Positions 1-10,070 of a DNA stretch of 64,000 nt are shown piece after piece; positions within the stretch are counted from its first letter, which is position 1, and each line of letters opens with the position of its first letter. A program made the translations under genes and the position numbers. The stretch is from NCBI GenBank assembly GCA_022844225.1, contig JALHMC010000005.1, positions 1 to 64,000 on the forward strand, in the 5' to 3' direction. The notes under the pieces were generated by a model. It was not told where the DNA came from and did no database searches. It saw only the letters and a program-made list of their open reading frames with translations. Source of the stretch: Hyphomicrobiaceae bacterium (lineage in GTDB: Bacteria > Pseudomonadota > Alphaproteobacteria > Rhizobiales > Hyphomicrobiaceae).

Positions 1-530
1 TTCGTGCCGGCAACCGCGAGCCGATGCGAGAGAAGGATCGCAACTACATCCGCAGTGCCTGGAAAGCGGTGAACGAGGCTTCGGGCCAGCCGTTCGACGA
101 GGCCTTTTTCGAACGGGAGACATTCACCTACGACACCGAGCCCGCCTGCCGGGCCGTGGTCACGATGCGACGCCTCGCACCGGATCAGGCGCTGGCGTTC
201 AACCGGCGCGTCTCGGCGGCATTCTATGCCCATAACCGCGACGTGACGGACGACGACGTGCTGGCCGACATCGGAGCTGAGGCTGGCCAGGATCGTGGCG
301 CCTTCCTCGCCGAGTTGCAGAGCGAGGACTGCCGTAACGAGACCTTCGGCGATTTCCTGACGGCCAAGCAGTCCGGCGTCGAGGGCTTTCCCCTGCTCGC
401 AGCAGGCGCGCCGGAATCGGGGTACGCCCTCGTCACACAGGGCTTCCGGCCGATCGATGGGCTGGTCGAGGCGATCGAGGATTGGCTTGCGAAGGGCGCT
501 CCGGTCATGCAGCCGGGCGCGCCGGGCTAG
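1..530 (+). CDS. DsbA-family thioredoxin-fold protein, C-terminal part (partial)
   Basis: The reading frame is open from the left edge of the window (frame starting at base 3), so the true start lies upstream; the first internal ATG, at 24, is not the start. The visible 175 residues match the helical insertion and C-terminal part of DsbA/FrnE-like proteins: a 'RAGNREPM' segment, then helices around 'YIRSAWKAVNEASGQPFD', and near the end 'GVEGFPLL', the cis-proline-type loop typical of this family. The Cys-x-x-Cys active site would be in the missing N-terminus, so redox activity cannot be judged. The family includes thiol oxidoreductases and isomerases of the HCCA type; I infer a cytosolic FrnE-like protein. 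It is followed by a 167-base gap and the histidine kinase gene. Confidence 0.75.
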   Translation, partial: RAGNREPMREKDRNYIRSAWKAVNEASGQPFDEAFFERETFTYDTEPACRAVVTMRRLAPDQALAFNRRVSAAFYAHNRDVTDDDVLADIGAEAGQDRGAFLAELQSEDCRNETFGDFLTAKQSGVEGFPLLAAGAPESGYALVTQGFRPIDGLVEAIEDWLAKGAPVMQPGAPG

Positions 531-697
531 CGGTCGCGCTGCGTTCGGGTTACTGCTCTCCCGATGACCGATGATCCGTCCTTCGACGCTGATCAGTCTC
601 CCCAAGCTCGTGCCGAGCGCCTATGTTGGCGGTAAGGGCTTGCCGTTTTTTGCGTCGCACAGGCATCCGAGCGCAATGGACCGAGGCAAGCTCTGAC

Positions 698-2707
698 ATG
701 AGCCAGGAGCATCCGCTGGAAAGCCGCTACAGGATAGCGCTCGAGTCTGCTCAGATTGGAATCTGGACGTGGAGCCGGGCGAGCGGCTTCATCGTCTGGG
801 ACGATCAGGCGCGCTCGATGCTCGGCTTTGCTCCCGAGGTGCGGCTCAGTCTCGGCGAACTCGCTGCCCTCGCTCATCCTCAAGATCGTAGTCAGCTCAG
901 CGAAGCGCTCAGGGCAGCGCTCGATCCCTCGGGAGACGGGACGCTGGCTGTCGATGTGCGCTTCCTCGCTGAGCAGGGGGGCATGCGCTGGCTGTCGCTC
1001 TATGGCCGGTCGGAGTTTCACGACGGGGTGGTGGCTCGGATTTGCGGGGCAGTCCGCGACGTCACGACGAGCCGCAGCCTCGAGGCCCAGTCCTGGCAAC
1101 TGGAGGCTCGGCTATCCGCGATCGTGTCGATCGCCGCCGATGCCATCATCTCGCTCGACAGTGAGCAACGCATCACCCTGTTCAACGACGGTGCCGAACG
1201 CTTGTTCGGTTACCGGCGCGACGAGGTCGTCGGCCAGCACCTCGAGATGCTGATCCCCGAGCGTTACCGCGCAGCCCACGGCGAGCACGTCCACCGCTTC
1301 GGGGCTGCCGGAAACGTGGCGCGCCCGATGGGCCAGCGCAGCGAGATCTTCGCGCGTCGAAAGAACGGCGACGAGTTTCCGGCCGAGGCCTCGATCTCGC
1401 ACATCGAGATCGAGGGCGAGCGCATCTATACCGTCGTGCTGCGCGACGTCTCGGAGCGCAAGCGCGCGCTCGATTTGTTGACCTTGAGCCGCGCGGAACT
1501 CGAGGCGCGCGTCGCCGAGCGCACGGCCGAGCTGCAAGCCGAGATGAAGCGGCGCGAGGATACCCAGGCGCAGCTCGTGCGAACCCAGCGCATGGAGGCT
1601 TTCGGCCAGCTGACCGGCGGCGTCGCTCACGATTTCAACAACCTGCTGACCGTCATCACCGGCAACCTCGAGCTGATCGAGATGCGGCTCGAGGACGAGA
1701 AGCTGAGGACGCTGCTCAAGCGGGCGCACGATGCCGCCGAGATGGGTGCGCGCTTGACGTCGCGCCTCCTGACCTTCGCACGCCGCCGGCAATTCTCCCC
1801 CTCGCCTCTCAATCTGAACGAACAGGTGATGGGCATGGTCGATCTCCTGCGCCGCACGCTCGGTGAGGACATCGATCTCAACGCCAAGCTGGCACCTCGA
1901 CTTTGGACCGTCAGGGCCGATCCCAGCGAGGTGGAGAATGCCGTTCTCAACCTCGCGATCAATGCGCGCGACGCCATGCCCAAGGGTGGGCGCCTGCTCA
2001 TCGAGACAGCCAACGTGACGGCCGAACAGGGCCAGATCGGCACCATCGATCGGCTCCCGGCGGGGGACTATGTCCGGCTATCGGTCTCCGACACCGGCAC
2101 CGGCATGCCGGAGGATGTGCTGGCGCACGCCTTCGAGCCGTTCTTCACGACCAAGCAGCCCGGGCGCGGTACCGGTCTCGGCCTGAGCACGATCTATGGC
2201 TTCGTACGCCAGAGCGGCGGCACCGCCACGATCTATTCCGAGCCGGACCTCGGCACCACCGTGACGCTCTACCTGCCGCGCACGGATGACGATGCACCTG
2301 CCGCAGCCGAACTTCGCGACGATCATGTCCCCCTCGCGCGCGGCGAGGCTGTGCTGCTGGTCGAGGACAACGCGGAGGTCCGCGAGGTCACCCGGCAGAG
2401 GCTCGAGATTCTCGGCTACCGTGTGCTCGAAGCTTCCAACGGTGCCACCGCGATCGCGCTGTTGGCCGCGGGAAGCACCGTCGACATCGTCTTCAGCGAC
2501 GTGGTGATGGCCGGAGGCTTGTCTGGTTTCGATGTCGCACGAGAGGTCCGGCAGCGCTGGCCAACCACACGCATCCTGCTGACCTCAGGCTATCCTGACG
2601 ACATTCTGCGCGGGCAGGGTGCCGAGATGCAGGACCTGCGCATTCTGCGCAAGCCCTACAGCCGTCTCGAGTTGGCCAAAGCGCTGCGGGACGTCCTCGA
2701 CGCATGA
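698..2707 (+). CDS. PAS-PAS hybrid sensor histidine kinase with C-terminal receiver
   Basis: Start placed at 698 because the PAS homology ('[13 protein letters not shown]') begins right after it; an upstream ATG at 623 would add 25 non-conserved residues. The 669-residue protein has an N-terminal PAS domain (about 10-115), a second PAS domain (about 130-245; '[17 protein letters not shown]'), a short coiled coil, a HisKA domain with phospho-accepting His311 in '[11 protein letters not shown]', an ATPase domain with N box ('[10 protein letters not shown]'), G1 box ('DTGTGM') and G2 box ('GRGTGLGLS'), and a receiver domain with Asp601 ('[12 protein letters not shown]'). No membrane segment or signal peptide is seen, so it is a soluble sensor. 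This H-box type is common in PAS-containing hybrid kinases of rhizobia. No cognate regulator gene is adjacent and the ligand is unknown. Confidence 0.9.
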   Translation: MSQEHPLESRYRIALESAQIGIWTWSRASGFIVWDDQARSMLGFAPEVRLSLGELAALAHPQDRSQLSEALRAALDPSGDGTLAVDVRFLAEQGGMRWLSLYGRSEFHDGVVARICGAVRDVTTSRSLEAQSWQLEARLSAIVSIAADAIISLDSEQRITLFNDGAERLFGYRRDEVVGQHLEMLIPERYRAAHGEHVHRFGAAGNVARPMGQRSEIFARRKNGDEFPAEASISHIEIEGERIYTVVLRDVSERKRALDLLTLSRAELEARVAERTAELQAEMKRREDTQAQLVRTQRMEAFGQLTGGVAHDFNNLLTVITGNLELIEMRLEDEKLRTLLKRAHDAAEMGARLTSRLLTFARRRQFSPSPLNLNEQVMGMVDLLRRTLGEDIDLNAKLAPRLWTVRADPSEVENAVLNLAINARDAMPKGGRLLIETANVTAEQGQIGTIDRLPAGDYVRLSVSDTGTGMPEDVLAHAFEPFFTTKQPGRGTGLGLSTIYGFVRQSGGTATIYSEPDLGTTVTLYLPRTDDDAPAAAELRDDHVPLARGEAVLLVEDNAEVREVTRQRLEILGYRVLEASNGATAIALLAAGSTVDIVFSDVVMAGGLSGFDVAREVRQRWPTTRILLTSGYPDDILRGQGAEMQDLRILRKPYSRLELAKALRDVLDA

Positions 2708-2760
2708 CCCTCACCTAGGTCGACCCGTGTCGACGCGACCCGAGCCGCCCGTTGGGGACA

Positions 2761-3513
2761 TCAGCCAAGCAATTGGCCACCGTCGACCATCAGCGTCTGC
2801 CCCGTCACCCAGCTCGCCAGATCACTGGCCAGGAACGCCGCCACCGTCGCGATCTCTTCCGGGTGCCCCATCCGGCCCCAGGGGATCGACTTCAGCGTCG
2901 CGTTGTAGAGGTTGGGGTTCTGGGTCTTGCGCTGCTCCCAGATGCCGCCCGGGAACTCGATCGAGCCGGGCGCGATGGCATTGACCCGGATCTTCTTCGG
3001 CGCGAGCGCGAGCGCCTGGCTCGCGGTGTAGTTATTGATGGCTGCCTTCACCGCTGCGTAGGGCGCGCTGCGGACCGACGCCGCGAATCCGGAAATGGAC
3101 GATATGTTGATGATCGACCCACCGCCGGCCTTTTCCATGAAGGGAATGGCGACGTGCGAAGCACGGACGGTCGCCATGACGTCGATGTTGAGCCCGGACG
3201 CCCAGCCCGCCTCGTCGTCGGTGTGGCCGAAGCCGGACGCATTGTTGACCAGCACGTCGATACCGCCGAGCGCGTCGCCCGCCGCCTTGACGTAGGCTTT
3301 GACCTGCTCGCCGTCGGCCAGATCACAGACGCCGGCATGCACTTTGCCGCCATGGCGGCCCAGGGCCGCTGCGGTTTCATCGAGCCCCGCCTTGCCCCGC
3401 GCGCAGATGGCGACTGCGGCGCCGTCCCGGGCGAACGTCTCCGCGATGGAGCGGCCGATGCCGCGGCTCCCGCCGCAGACGACGATGCGTTTGCCTTTGA
3501 AATCGAACTGCAT
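2761..3513 (-). CDS. SDR family NAD(P)-dependent oxidoreductase
   Basis: A 250-residue classical short-chain dehydrogenase/reductase. Cofactor motif 'GGSRGIG' at 14-20, 'NNAS' at 90-93, catalytic Ser139, Tyr152 and Lys156 ('YAAVK'), and the C-terminal 'TGQTLMVDGG' typical of the family. The start at 3513 is chosen because GGGAG lies about 9 bases upstream and the Rossmann fold begins at once; the open frame extends 59 codons further upstream without homology. It is transcribed toward the histidine kinase gene and is divergent from the alginate lyase gene. The substrate cannot be read from the sequence. Confidence 0.9.
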   Translation of the reverse strand: MQFDFKGKRIVVCGGSRGIGRSIAETFARDGAAVAICARGKAGLDETAAALGRHGGKVHAGVCDLADGEQVKAYVKAAGDALGGIDVLVNNASGFGHTDDEAGWASGLNIDVMATVRASHVAIPFMEKAGGGSIINISSISGFAASVRSAPYAAVKAAINNYTASQALALAPKKIRVNAIAPGSIEFPGGIWEQRKTQNPNLYNATLKSIPWGRMGHPEEIATVAAFLASDLASWVTGQTLMVDGGQLLG

Positions 3514-3669
3514 GTGATGGTCTCCCTGGCCCCGCGCGGGCCTGTTCACGATGGCGCGCACGTTTGCATTCTGCGTTCCGATCGGCAATCGGCGCGTGAT
3601 GATCGTATGCCGGAAAGCCCCCGTTAGGGCGTGCGTGGGAGACTGGCGGCGCTTGGACCGGAGCCCTTG

Positions 3670-4689
3670 ATGCCGACCTCCCCGACACACGTTCGCCAGC
3701 CATCCAAGCGCGCCCTGTTGTGGGTGGCGATCCTAATCCCCGTCGTTACGGCGACCCCGGCTTCATCCGTGCCCTGCCCTTCTCCCCCACCCCCGGTGAA
3801 GGATCTGGACCTGCCGCGCTTCTACGGCGACGACGACGGGAGCAAGATCGATCCCGAACTCGCCCGCCGGCACAAGGCGGCCGTGGAGCCGCTGACGGCC
3901 TTCCTCAGGCAGGTGGTGGCTGATACGGACAAGGCAGCGAGGCGAGGTGATGAGAAGGCCGCACGATGCGCGCTCGACTGGATCGCGGCGTGGGCCAAAG
4001 GCGAGGCCTGGCTCGGCCACATGGGCACGAAGCAGGCCGAGTATCAGCGCAAGTGGGATCTGGCAGGGGTCGCGCTCGCCTACCTCAAGCTCAAGCGACA
4101 CGCCTCGCCGGCCCATCGCAGCCTGATCGAACCCTGGCTCATCCGTTTCGCCGACACCGTTCGAGCCTTCCAGCTCGCACCCGGCCGCAAGCGCAACAAT
4201 CATCTCTATTGGCTGGGCCTCAGCCTTTCCGCGACCGCGATAGCCACGGAAAGCCCGCGTCACTGGCAAGCCGCTCACGCGATCATGACCGAGGCCCTCG
4301 GCCACGTACAAGCTGACGGCACGCTTCGGCTCGAACTCGAACGGGGTCAACGGGCGCTGCATTACCATGCATTCGCCCTCACACCGCTCGTCGTCATGGC
4401 CGAGCTGGCCGCCCTGCGAGGCGAGAACTGGTACGGGGCGGCCGGAGGCCCGCTCGACCGACTGCTGGGGCGAACGCTTGCCGGGATCGACGATCCCAGT
4501 TCTTTCGCGGCGTTGGCTGGCGTCGGACAGGAAGATCCCGCCGGACGGGGCTACGGGTGGCTGGCGCTCTATCGCGGCCGCTTCCCGGAGCGGTTGCCCG
4601 GACGACTGCCGGAGGTGCCCGACGCGCATCGCTGGCTCGGCGGGGACGTGCGGCTTCTTGGGCCTTCGCTTGCGGCCAGGGGACCGTAA
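3670..4689 (+). CDS. Secreted PL5-type alginate lyase-like protein
   Basis: A 339-residue exported protein. The first about 35 residues form a signal peptide (basic 'RQPSKRALLW', then a hydrophobic run ending 'TATPASSVP'). The mature part resembles poly(beta-D-mannuronate) lyases (AlgL, PL5): 'PPPVKDLDLPRFYGDDD' near the N-terminus, an all-helical body, and the 'RNNHLYWLG' segment that matches the NNH-Y-W catalytic region of AlgL. Known PL5 enzymes cleave alginate by beta-elimination in the periplasm. The start at 3670 is preferred over an in-frame ATG at 3631 because it gives a clean signal peptide and has GGAG upstream. No alginate synthesis or export genes are nearby, so it may degrade or remodel an external or cell-surface uronic-acid polymer. 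Confidence 0.72.
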   Translation: MPTSPTHVRQPSKRALLWVAILIPVVTATPASSVPCPSPPPPVKDLDLPRFYGDDDGSKIDPELARRHKAAVEPLTAFLRQVVADTDKAARRGDEKAARCALDWIAAWAKGEAWLGHMGTKQAEYQRKWDLAGVALAYLKLKRHASPAHRSLIEPWLIRFADTVRAFQLAPGRKRNNHLYWLGLSLSATAIATESPRHWQAAHAIMTEALGHVQADGTLRLELERGQRALHYHAFALTPLVVMAELAALRGENWYGAAGGPLDRLLGRTLAGIDDPSSFAALAGVGQEDPAGRGYGWLALYRGRFPERLPGRLPEVPDAHRWLGGDVRLLGPSLAARGP

Positions 4690-4851
4690 TTTACCCCTCT
4701 CACCAGCGCCGACATTCAACTGCACGATTTTTACGCATAGGCAGAGCACGCCCCTTCTAGTCTGCCTGATTTTTCATCTCGAGAGTACCCCGCCATCTAA
4801 CCACCCTGATATTTCTGTCGCATTTTCAAACTGTTAAGATTCTCTCTCGAA

Positions 4852-5290
<439 letters not shown>

Positions 5291-5337
5291 GCCGATCCGC
5301 TTACGTTCAACAGTCCAGAAACGGGGAATAGATAGAC

Positions 5338-6807
5338 ATGTCGAGAGCTCTTACGCGTCTCGGGGTTCCAGCCGCGGGCGCCTTGCTCGCGCTCGGCGCC
5401 TTTGCGCTTCCGGCGTTTGCCGCCGCGCCAGTGCCGGCAAAGGGCGACACCGCGTTCGTGTTCACTACGACGGTGCTGGTCCTGCTGATGACAATCCCCG
5501 GCCTTGCCCTTTTCTATGGCGGGTTGGTTCGCTCGAAGAACATGCTGTCGGTTCTGATGCAGGTGTTCGCCATCACCTGCCTCATGTCGATCATCTGGGT
5601 GGTTTACGGCTACAGTCTCTCCTTTACCAATGGCGGGTCACTGAACAACTGGGTCGGAGGGCTCGACAAAGCCTTCCTGAAGGGTGTCACGGCCGAGTCC
5701 ACGGTCGCCACGTTCTCCAACGGTGTCGTCATCCCCGAGTATCTCTACATCTGCTTCCAGATGACGTTCGCCTGCATCACGCCAGCTCTCATCATCGGCG
5801 CATTCGCCGAGCGAGTGAAGTTCGGCGCGCTGATGCTGTTCGTCATTCTTTGGGCGACCTTCATCTACTTCCCGATGGCCCACATGGTCTGGTACTGGGC
5901 GGGTCCGGACGCGATCGGCGATGCGGCAAAGAAGGTGGCCGAATCAACCGGTGACGCGAAGAAGGCTGCCGAGGTCGCTCTGGCTGCCGTGCAGGCTGAT
6001 GCCGGCATGCTGTTCAAGTGGGGTGCACTCGACTTCGCCGGCGGCACGGTGGTGCACATCAATGCCGGTATCGCGGGTCTCGTCGGTGCAATCGTCATCG
6101 GTCGCCGCGTCGGCTACCGGCGCGAACAGATGGCGCCTCACTCGCTCACCATGACTATGATCGGCGCGGCCTTGCTCTGGGTCGGCTGGTTCGGCTTCAA
6201 TGCGGGCTCCAACCTCGAGGCCAATGGCACCGCGGCGCTTGCGATGATCAACACGTTCGTCGCCACGGCAGCGGCAGCACTCGCCTGGATGCTCGCGGAG
6301 TGGCTCGAGAAGGGCAAGCCGTCGCTTCTCGGTCTGGTCTCGGGGGCGATTGCCGGTCTCGTCGCCGTCACGCCGGCCTCCGGCTTTGCGGGCCCGATGG
6401 GCTCGATCGTGCTGGGTCTCGTTTCCGGCGTGATCTGCTTCATCGCATGCACGACCATCAAGAATGCCCTTGGCTATGACGACAGTCTCGACGTCTTCGG
6501 CGTGCACGGCGTCGGGGGCATCGTCGGTGCCATCGGCACGGCCTTCGTCGCAGCGCCCGTCTTCGGCGGCGCCGGCATCCTCGACTATGCGGCCAAGCCC
6601 GGCGAAGCGGTGGTTGGCGCCTACGACATCATGGGCCAGTTCGCAACCCAGTCGAAGGCGGTCGTCGTGACGCTGATCCTCTCCGGCGTGGGCTCTTTCA
6701 TCATCTTCAAGATCGTCGATGTGATCGTCGGCTTGAGGCCCGAAGAGCAGGCTGAGCGCGAAGGTCTCGATCTCACCCAGCACGGCGAGCGCGCCTACAA
6801 CAGCTAG
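5338..6807 (+). CDS. amtB: Ammonium transporter AmtB
   Basis: A 489-residue inner-membrane ammonium channel with a cleavable signal peptide (ending near 'ALPAFAAAP') and about eleven membrane helices. The conserved pore twin histidines are His240 ('GGTVVHINAG') and His390 ('FGVHGVGG'), spaced 150 residues apart as in the E. coli protein. 'PGLALFYGGLVRSKN' marks the first helix. A charged Ala-rich loop at about 193-222 ('KKVAESTGDAKKAAEVAL') lengthens the loop before the first His helix. Transcribed with glnK and followed by a strong terminator. Confidence 0.96.
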   Translation: MSRALTRLGVPAAGALLALGAFALPAFAAAPVPAKGDTAFVFTTTVLVLLMTIPGLALFYGGLVRSKNMLSVLMQVFAITCLMSIIWVVYGYSLSFTNGGSLNNWVGGLDKAFLKGVTAESTVATFSNGVVIPEYLYICFQMTFACITPALIIGAFAERVKFGALMLFVILWATFIYFPMAHMVWYWAGPDAIGDAAKKVAESTGDAKKAAEVALAAVQADAGMLFKWGALDFAGGTVVHINAGIAGLVGAIVIGRRVGYRREQMAPHSLTMTMIGAALLWVGWFGFNAGSNLEANGTAALAMINTFVATAAAALAWMLAEWLEKGKPSLLGLVSGAIAGLVAVTPASGFAGPMGSIVLGLVSGVICFIACTTIKNALGYDDSLDVFGVHGVGGIVGAIGTAFVAAPVFGGAGILDYAAKPGEAVVGAYDIMGQFATQSKAVVVTLILSGVGSFIIFKIVDVIVGLRPEEQAEREGLDLTQHGERAYNS

Positions 6808-6859
6808 GACCGTTCGAGAAACACGACACACCGGCCCCGATGGTCTCCCCGGGGCCCCG

Positions 6860-6890
6860 ACGAGGCGAGGATCCGTCATCCTCGCCTCGT
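6860..6890. terminator. Terminator between amtB and the L,D-transpeptidase gene
   Basis: A perfect 13-bp inverted repeat (ACGAGGCGAGGAT / ATCCTCGCCTCGT) with a 5-base loop, between two convergent genes. The U-tract is weak ('TTCGCGTTTGC'). It can act for both strands. Confidence 0.75.
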
Positions 6891-6933
6891 TCGCGTTTGC
6901 GGGGCCTACCTGCCGAGCTCTCAGAGGCCGCAG

Positions 6934-7488
6934 CTATCGCTCAAGGATGATCCGCGCTGTCGGACCCAGTCGCGCCAGCAACAGCCGCATGTGGGCGGCG
7001 TTCAAGGCGATGCAGCCCTCCGTCGGAGCGTAGCCTGGCCGGGCCAGATGCATGAAAATCGCGCTGCCGCGCCCGACCGCACGGGGGCGCAGATTGTAGG
7101 CCAGCACGATGACGACGTCGTAGAGGTTGTCCTCACGCCACAAGCGCTCGGCGCTGGCGGGATAGGGGTGGCGAACTTGACGGTTGTAGTTGCGATCCCC
7201 GGGCGCATCACACCAGCCGTCCTGCGGACTGATGGCACGCACGGGCAGCGCCGTGCGCGGCCGTGGCGCCCTGTCGGCTCGCCAACGCACCTCGACGAGC
7301 CCCCACCGTCCAGCCGGCGTCGCGCCGTCACCCTCGCGCTTGATGGCTGTGAGGCCGCTCTTACCCAGGGCACATCGCCACCGGAGGTGGCCGCATTCTA
7401 GCATCCCCTGACGCGCCGAGCGGGATATCAACCTCAGTCTGAGACTCCGGGTTCGCCTTGGCGGACTCATCGATCGCAACCTTGTCAT
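6934..7488 (-). CDS. L,D-transpeptidase (YkuD domain) family protein
   Basis: A 184-residue protein with the YkuD catalytic motif near its C-terminus: 'HLARPGYAPTEGCIALN', with the His and the nucleophilic Cys. The N-terminal part has 'CALGKSGLTAIKREGDGATP', the conserved opening of this short subfamily. L,D-transpeptidases cross-link peptidoglycan or attach proteins to it in the periplasm, but this subfamily has no obvious signal peptide and its role is poorly known. The start at 7488 is preceded by a GGGGGA run; starts at 7515 and 7470 (AAGG upstream) are also possible. It is divergent from the response-regulator gene. Confidence 0.85.
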   Translation of the reverse strand: MTRLRSMSPPRRTRSLRLRLISRSARQGMLECGHLRWRCALGKSGLTAIKREGDGATPAGRWGLVEVRWRADRAPRPRTALPVRAISPQDGWCDAPGDRNYNRQVRHPYPASAERLWREDNLYDVVIVLAYNLRPRAVGRGSAIFMHLARPGYAPTEGCIALNAAHMRLLLARLGPTARIILER

Positions 7489-7568
7489 CGGATCCCCCGC
7501 CCGAGACTGTTTCATCGGGCACTCGAATGCTACTATGTTGTCTCGTCGCGACTTCACGGGAGCCCACA

Positions 7569-8255
7569 ATGAGCACGGCCCGCACCATTCTTCTCGTCGA
7601 CGACGACGAGGAACTGCGCGAAAGCCTCAAGGATCAACTGGCCCTCCACGACGAGTTCGACATTCATACGGCGGGCACGGCAAGCCAGGGCATCGATATT
7701 GCCAAGAAGGAACGGCTCGACCTCGTCATCCTCGATGTCGGACTCCCTGACATGGACGGGCGCGAGGCGTGCAAAATCCTGCGGAAGTCGGGCTTCAAAA
7801 GTCCGATCATCATGCTGACAGGGAACACGGCCGACTCGGACGTCGTGCTCGGCCTCGATGCCGGTGCCAACGACTACGTGACTAAGCCCTTCAAGTTCGC
7901 CGTGCTGCTCGCCCGCATCCGTGCGCAGCTGCGCCAGCACGAGCAGAGTGAGGACGCCGTTTTCGCGATCGGACACTACACGTTCAAGCCCGCCTCGAAG
8001 ATGCTTGTCGACGAAAAAGGCGCGAAAATCCGGCTGACCGAGAAGGAAACCTCGATCCTGAAATACCTCTATCGATCGGGAGAAAAGGTCGTCACTCGAG
8101 ACGTCCTGTTGCACGAGGTGTGGGGCTACAATGCCGGCGTGACGACCCACACGCTCGAGACGCACATCTACCGCCTCCGGCAGAAGATCGAGAAGGATCC
8201 GTCGAACGCCGAGTTGCTCGTAACCGAGATGGGCGGCTACAAACTCGTGCCGTAA
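7569..8255 (+). CDS. OmpR/PhoB-family response regulator
   Basis: 228 residues. Receiver domain with acidic pocket 'DDDEE' at 11-15, phospho-acceptor Asp56 ('DLVILDVGLPDMDG'), Thr in 'IIMLTGN' and Lys in 'VTKPF'; then a winged-helix DNA-binding domain ending 'ETHIYRLRQKIEKDP' and 'TEMGGYKLVP'. Start at 7569 has GGGAG 8 bases upstream; the frame is open 37 codons further without homology. No kinase gene is adjacent, so it is an orphan locus here. The target genes are unknown. Confidence 0.92.
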   Translation: MSTARTILLVDDDEELRESLKDQLALHDEFDIHTAGTASQGIDIAKKERLDLVILDVGLPDMDGREACKILRKSGFKSPIIMLTGNTADSDVVLGLDAGANDYVTKPFKFAVLLARIRAQLRQHEQSEDAVFAIGHYTFKPASKMLVDEKGAKIRLTEKETSILKYLYRSGEKVVTRDVLLHEVWGYNAGVTTHTLETHIYRLRQKIEKDPSNAELLVTEMGGYKLVP

Positions 8256-8355
8256 CGCATCAGCGGGAACCCGTAGGAGCCCGACACGTTCTCCTCGCTG
8301 CCCGGGGCGCGCACGTGGCCTCGACGAAGTCAGCCAGGGGCTGCCGGACACCGCG

Positions 8356-9441
8356 ATGCAATCTTTCAACTGCACCAGCTGCAGACGCGTGACCTACTTC
8401 GAGAATAGCCTTTGTCTCGGATGTGGCGCGGCGCTCGGTTTCGACGCCGATGCGCTGACGATCAAGGCGCTCGAACCCACCGCAGACGACGCCACCTTGT
8501 TCGCGGAGATTGGAGCCGGCGACGCCGGCCGATTTTTCCGCCGCTGTTCGAACGCGGATCACGGGGCCTGCAACTGGCTCGTGGTGCCGGAGGAACCCGC
8601 CGGCCTCTGCCGCGCGTGTGCGCTGAACAGGACCATTCCCGATCTCTCCGAGCCGGGCCAGCTTGCGGCATGGCGCGAGGTAGAATCGGCCAAGAAACGG
8701 CTCGTCTATTCCCTGATCCGTTTCGGTTTGCCGATCGAAGGCTGTCCACCGGACGTGGCTCCCCTCACGTTCGATGTGGTCCCGAATGCGCAGACGGGCC
8801 ACCTCGACGGAGTCATTACGATCGATGTCGCCGAGGCCGACACCATCGAGCGCGAGCGGCGGCGCGAGCATTTCGACGAGTTGTACCGATCATTGCTCGG
8901 GCATCTGCGGCACGAGGCCGCCCACTACTACTGGCCCATCGTCGTCGAACGCACCGGCCTCATCGAGCCGTTTCGGGCCCTGTTCGGTGACGAGCGCGCC
9001 GATTACAGCGAGGCTCTCGCCCGGCATCACGCCAATGGCCCTCCCAGCGATTGGTCGTCGACATTCGTATCGGCCTACGCCACCGCGCACCCATGGGAGG
9101 ATTGGGCCGAGACGTGGGCACACTATCTCCACATCGTCGATACGGTCGATACCGCTGAGGCCAGTGGCCTGGAGCCGCGCGCCAAGGGACTTGCTCTCGG
9201 GTCCGCTTGGCCATTCGGGCGCATCGACATCTACCGGAATATGTCGCTCGAAGAACTCGTGGAGCGCTGGTTCCCCCTGACGACGGCGCTCAACGAGTTG
9301 ACCCGCAGCATGGGCCACCGGGACTTCTATCCCTTCGTGACACCGGCAGCGGTCATCCCGAAGTTCGAATTCGTGCATCGGGCCATCCGCGAGGCCGTCG
9401 CCTCGGCGACTCGTGACTTACCGGTCACGATCGAGCCTTGA
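8356..9441 (+). CDS. Zinc-ribbon, HExxH putative metallopeptidase
   Basis: 361 residues, matching a conserved bacterial family of putative zinc-binding metallopeptidases. The N-terminus is a zinc ribbon ('CTSCRR' and 'CLGCG'), followed by a second Cys-rich segment ('CSNADHGACNW', 'CRACALN'). The catalytic-type motif is 'RHEAAHYYW' with His186, Glu187 and His190, and a likely third ligand lies in 'EDWAETWAHYLH'. No signal peptide, so probably cytoplasmic. The substrate of the family is not known. It follows the response-regulator gene by 100 bases on the same strand. Confidence 0.82.
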   Translation: MQSFNCTSCRRVTYFENSLCLGCGAALGFDADALTIKALEPTADDATLFAEIGAGDAGRFFRRCSNADHGACNWLVVPEEPAGLCRACALNRTIPDLSEPGQLAAWREVESAKKRLVYSLIRFGLPIEGCPPDVAPLTFDVVPNAQTGHLDGVITIDVAEADTIERERRREHFDELYRSLLGHLRHEAAHYYWPIVVERTGLIEPFRALFGDERADYSEALARHHANGPPSDWSSTFVSAYATAHPWEDWAETWAHYLHIVDTVDTAEASGLEPRAKGLALGSAWPFGRIDIYRNMSLEELVERWFPLTTALNELTRSMGHRDFYPFVTPAAVIPKFEFVHRAIREAVASATRDLPVTIEP

Positions 9442-9569
9442 GCACACCAATCTCCCCAACGGCAGGCCCGCATTTGGCGCACGGCCTGCGAATCGCGCAT
9501 TGGTGAAGGCGTTGTGGGCCACGCCTTCGCGTTGCGCATGCGTGGACGTCGCCCACCCCGGAGATCTCA

Positions 9570-10058
9570 ATGGCCCTCGATCTGATTGCCGACCGCCTGC
9601 AACGCCACGAAGCCTTTCGCGGCTTGGAGTCCGAGCAGATCGAGCGCATCGCGCGCGAGGCCGAGCGCCTGATCTTCCGCAATGGCCAGAAGATGCTGGA
9701 GGCCGGATGCGACGGTGACGGCGCGATCGTCATCATCTCGGGTTACGCCACGGCTCTGGCCGATCCCGAGCTTGATGTGGAGGCTTATGAGATCGAGGCC
9801 GGGGCGATGCTCGGCGAGGCGGCGATGCTGTCCGAGCACCAATTCCGAGTGACTGTCGTCGCAGCCGGCGACGTCAAGGCCGTCCGGATCAACCGGTCGA
9901 CGCTCCTTGCGCACATGCAAGAAGATCCGACGCTTGCCGAGCATTTCTTTTGCCGCGTCGTCAGCCGCCTGCAGCGGGTCGCCGTCGAGCTGAGGCTGAT
10001 CGATGAGCGGCTCGCGGCCGTGAGCCAGCCTGCGTCCCATGCCGCCGCCACTGGCTGA
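9570..10058 (+). CDS. Cyclic nucleotide-binding domain protein (no DNA-binding domain)
   Basis: 162 residues forming one Crp/Fnr-type cNMP-binding beta-barrel: 'ALDLIADRLQRHEAFRGLESEQ' opens a helix-barrel fold, with 'AGAMLGEAAML' and 'FRVTVVAAGDVKAVRI' as the phosphate-binding cassette region. The cassette lacks the full R-T-A consensus, so ligand binding is uncertain. There is no C-terminal helix-turn-helix, unlike Crp, so it is more likely a stand-alone sensor or adaptor. GGAG lies upstream of the ATG. Convergent with secB. Confidence 0.8.
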   Translation: MALDLIADRLQRHEAFRGLESEQIERIAREAERLIFRNGQKMLEAGCDGDGAIVIISGYATALADPELDVEAYEIEAGAMLGEAAMLSEHQFRVTVVAAGDVKAVRINRSTLLAHMQEDPTLAEHFFCRVVSRLQRVAVELRLIDERLAAVSQPASHAAATG

Positions 10059-10070
10059 TCGGCCTCCCCG

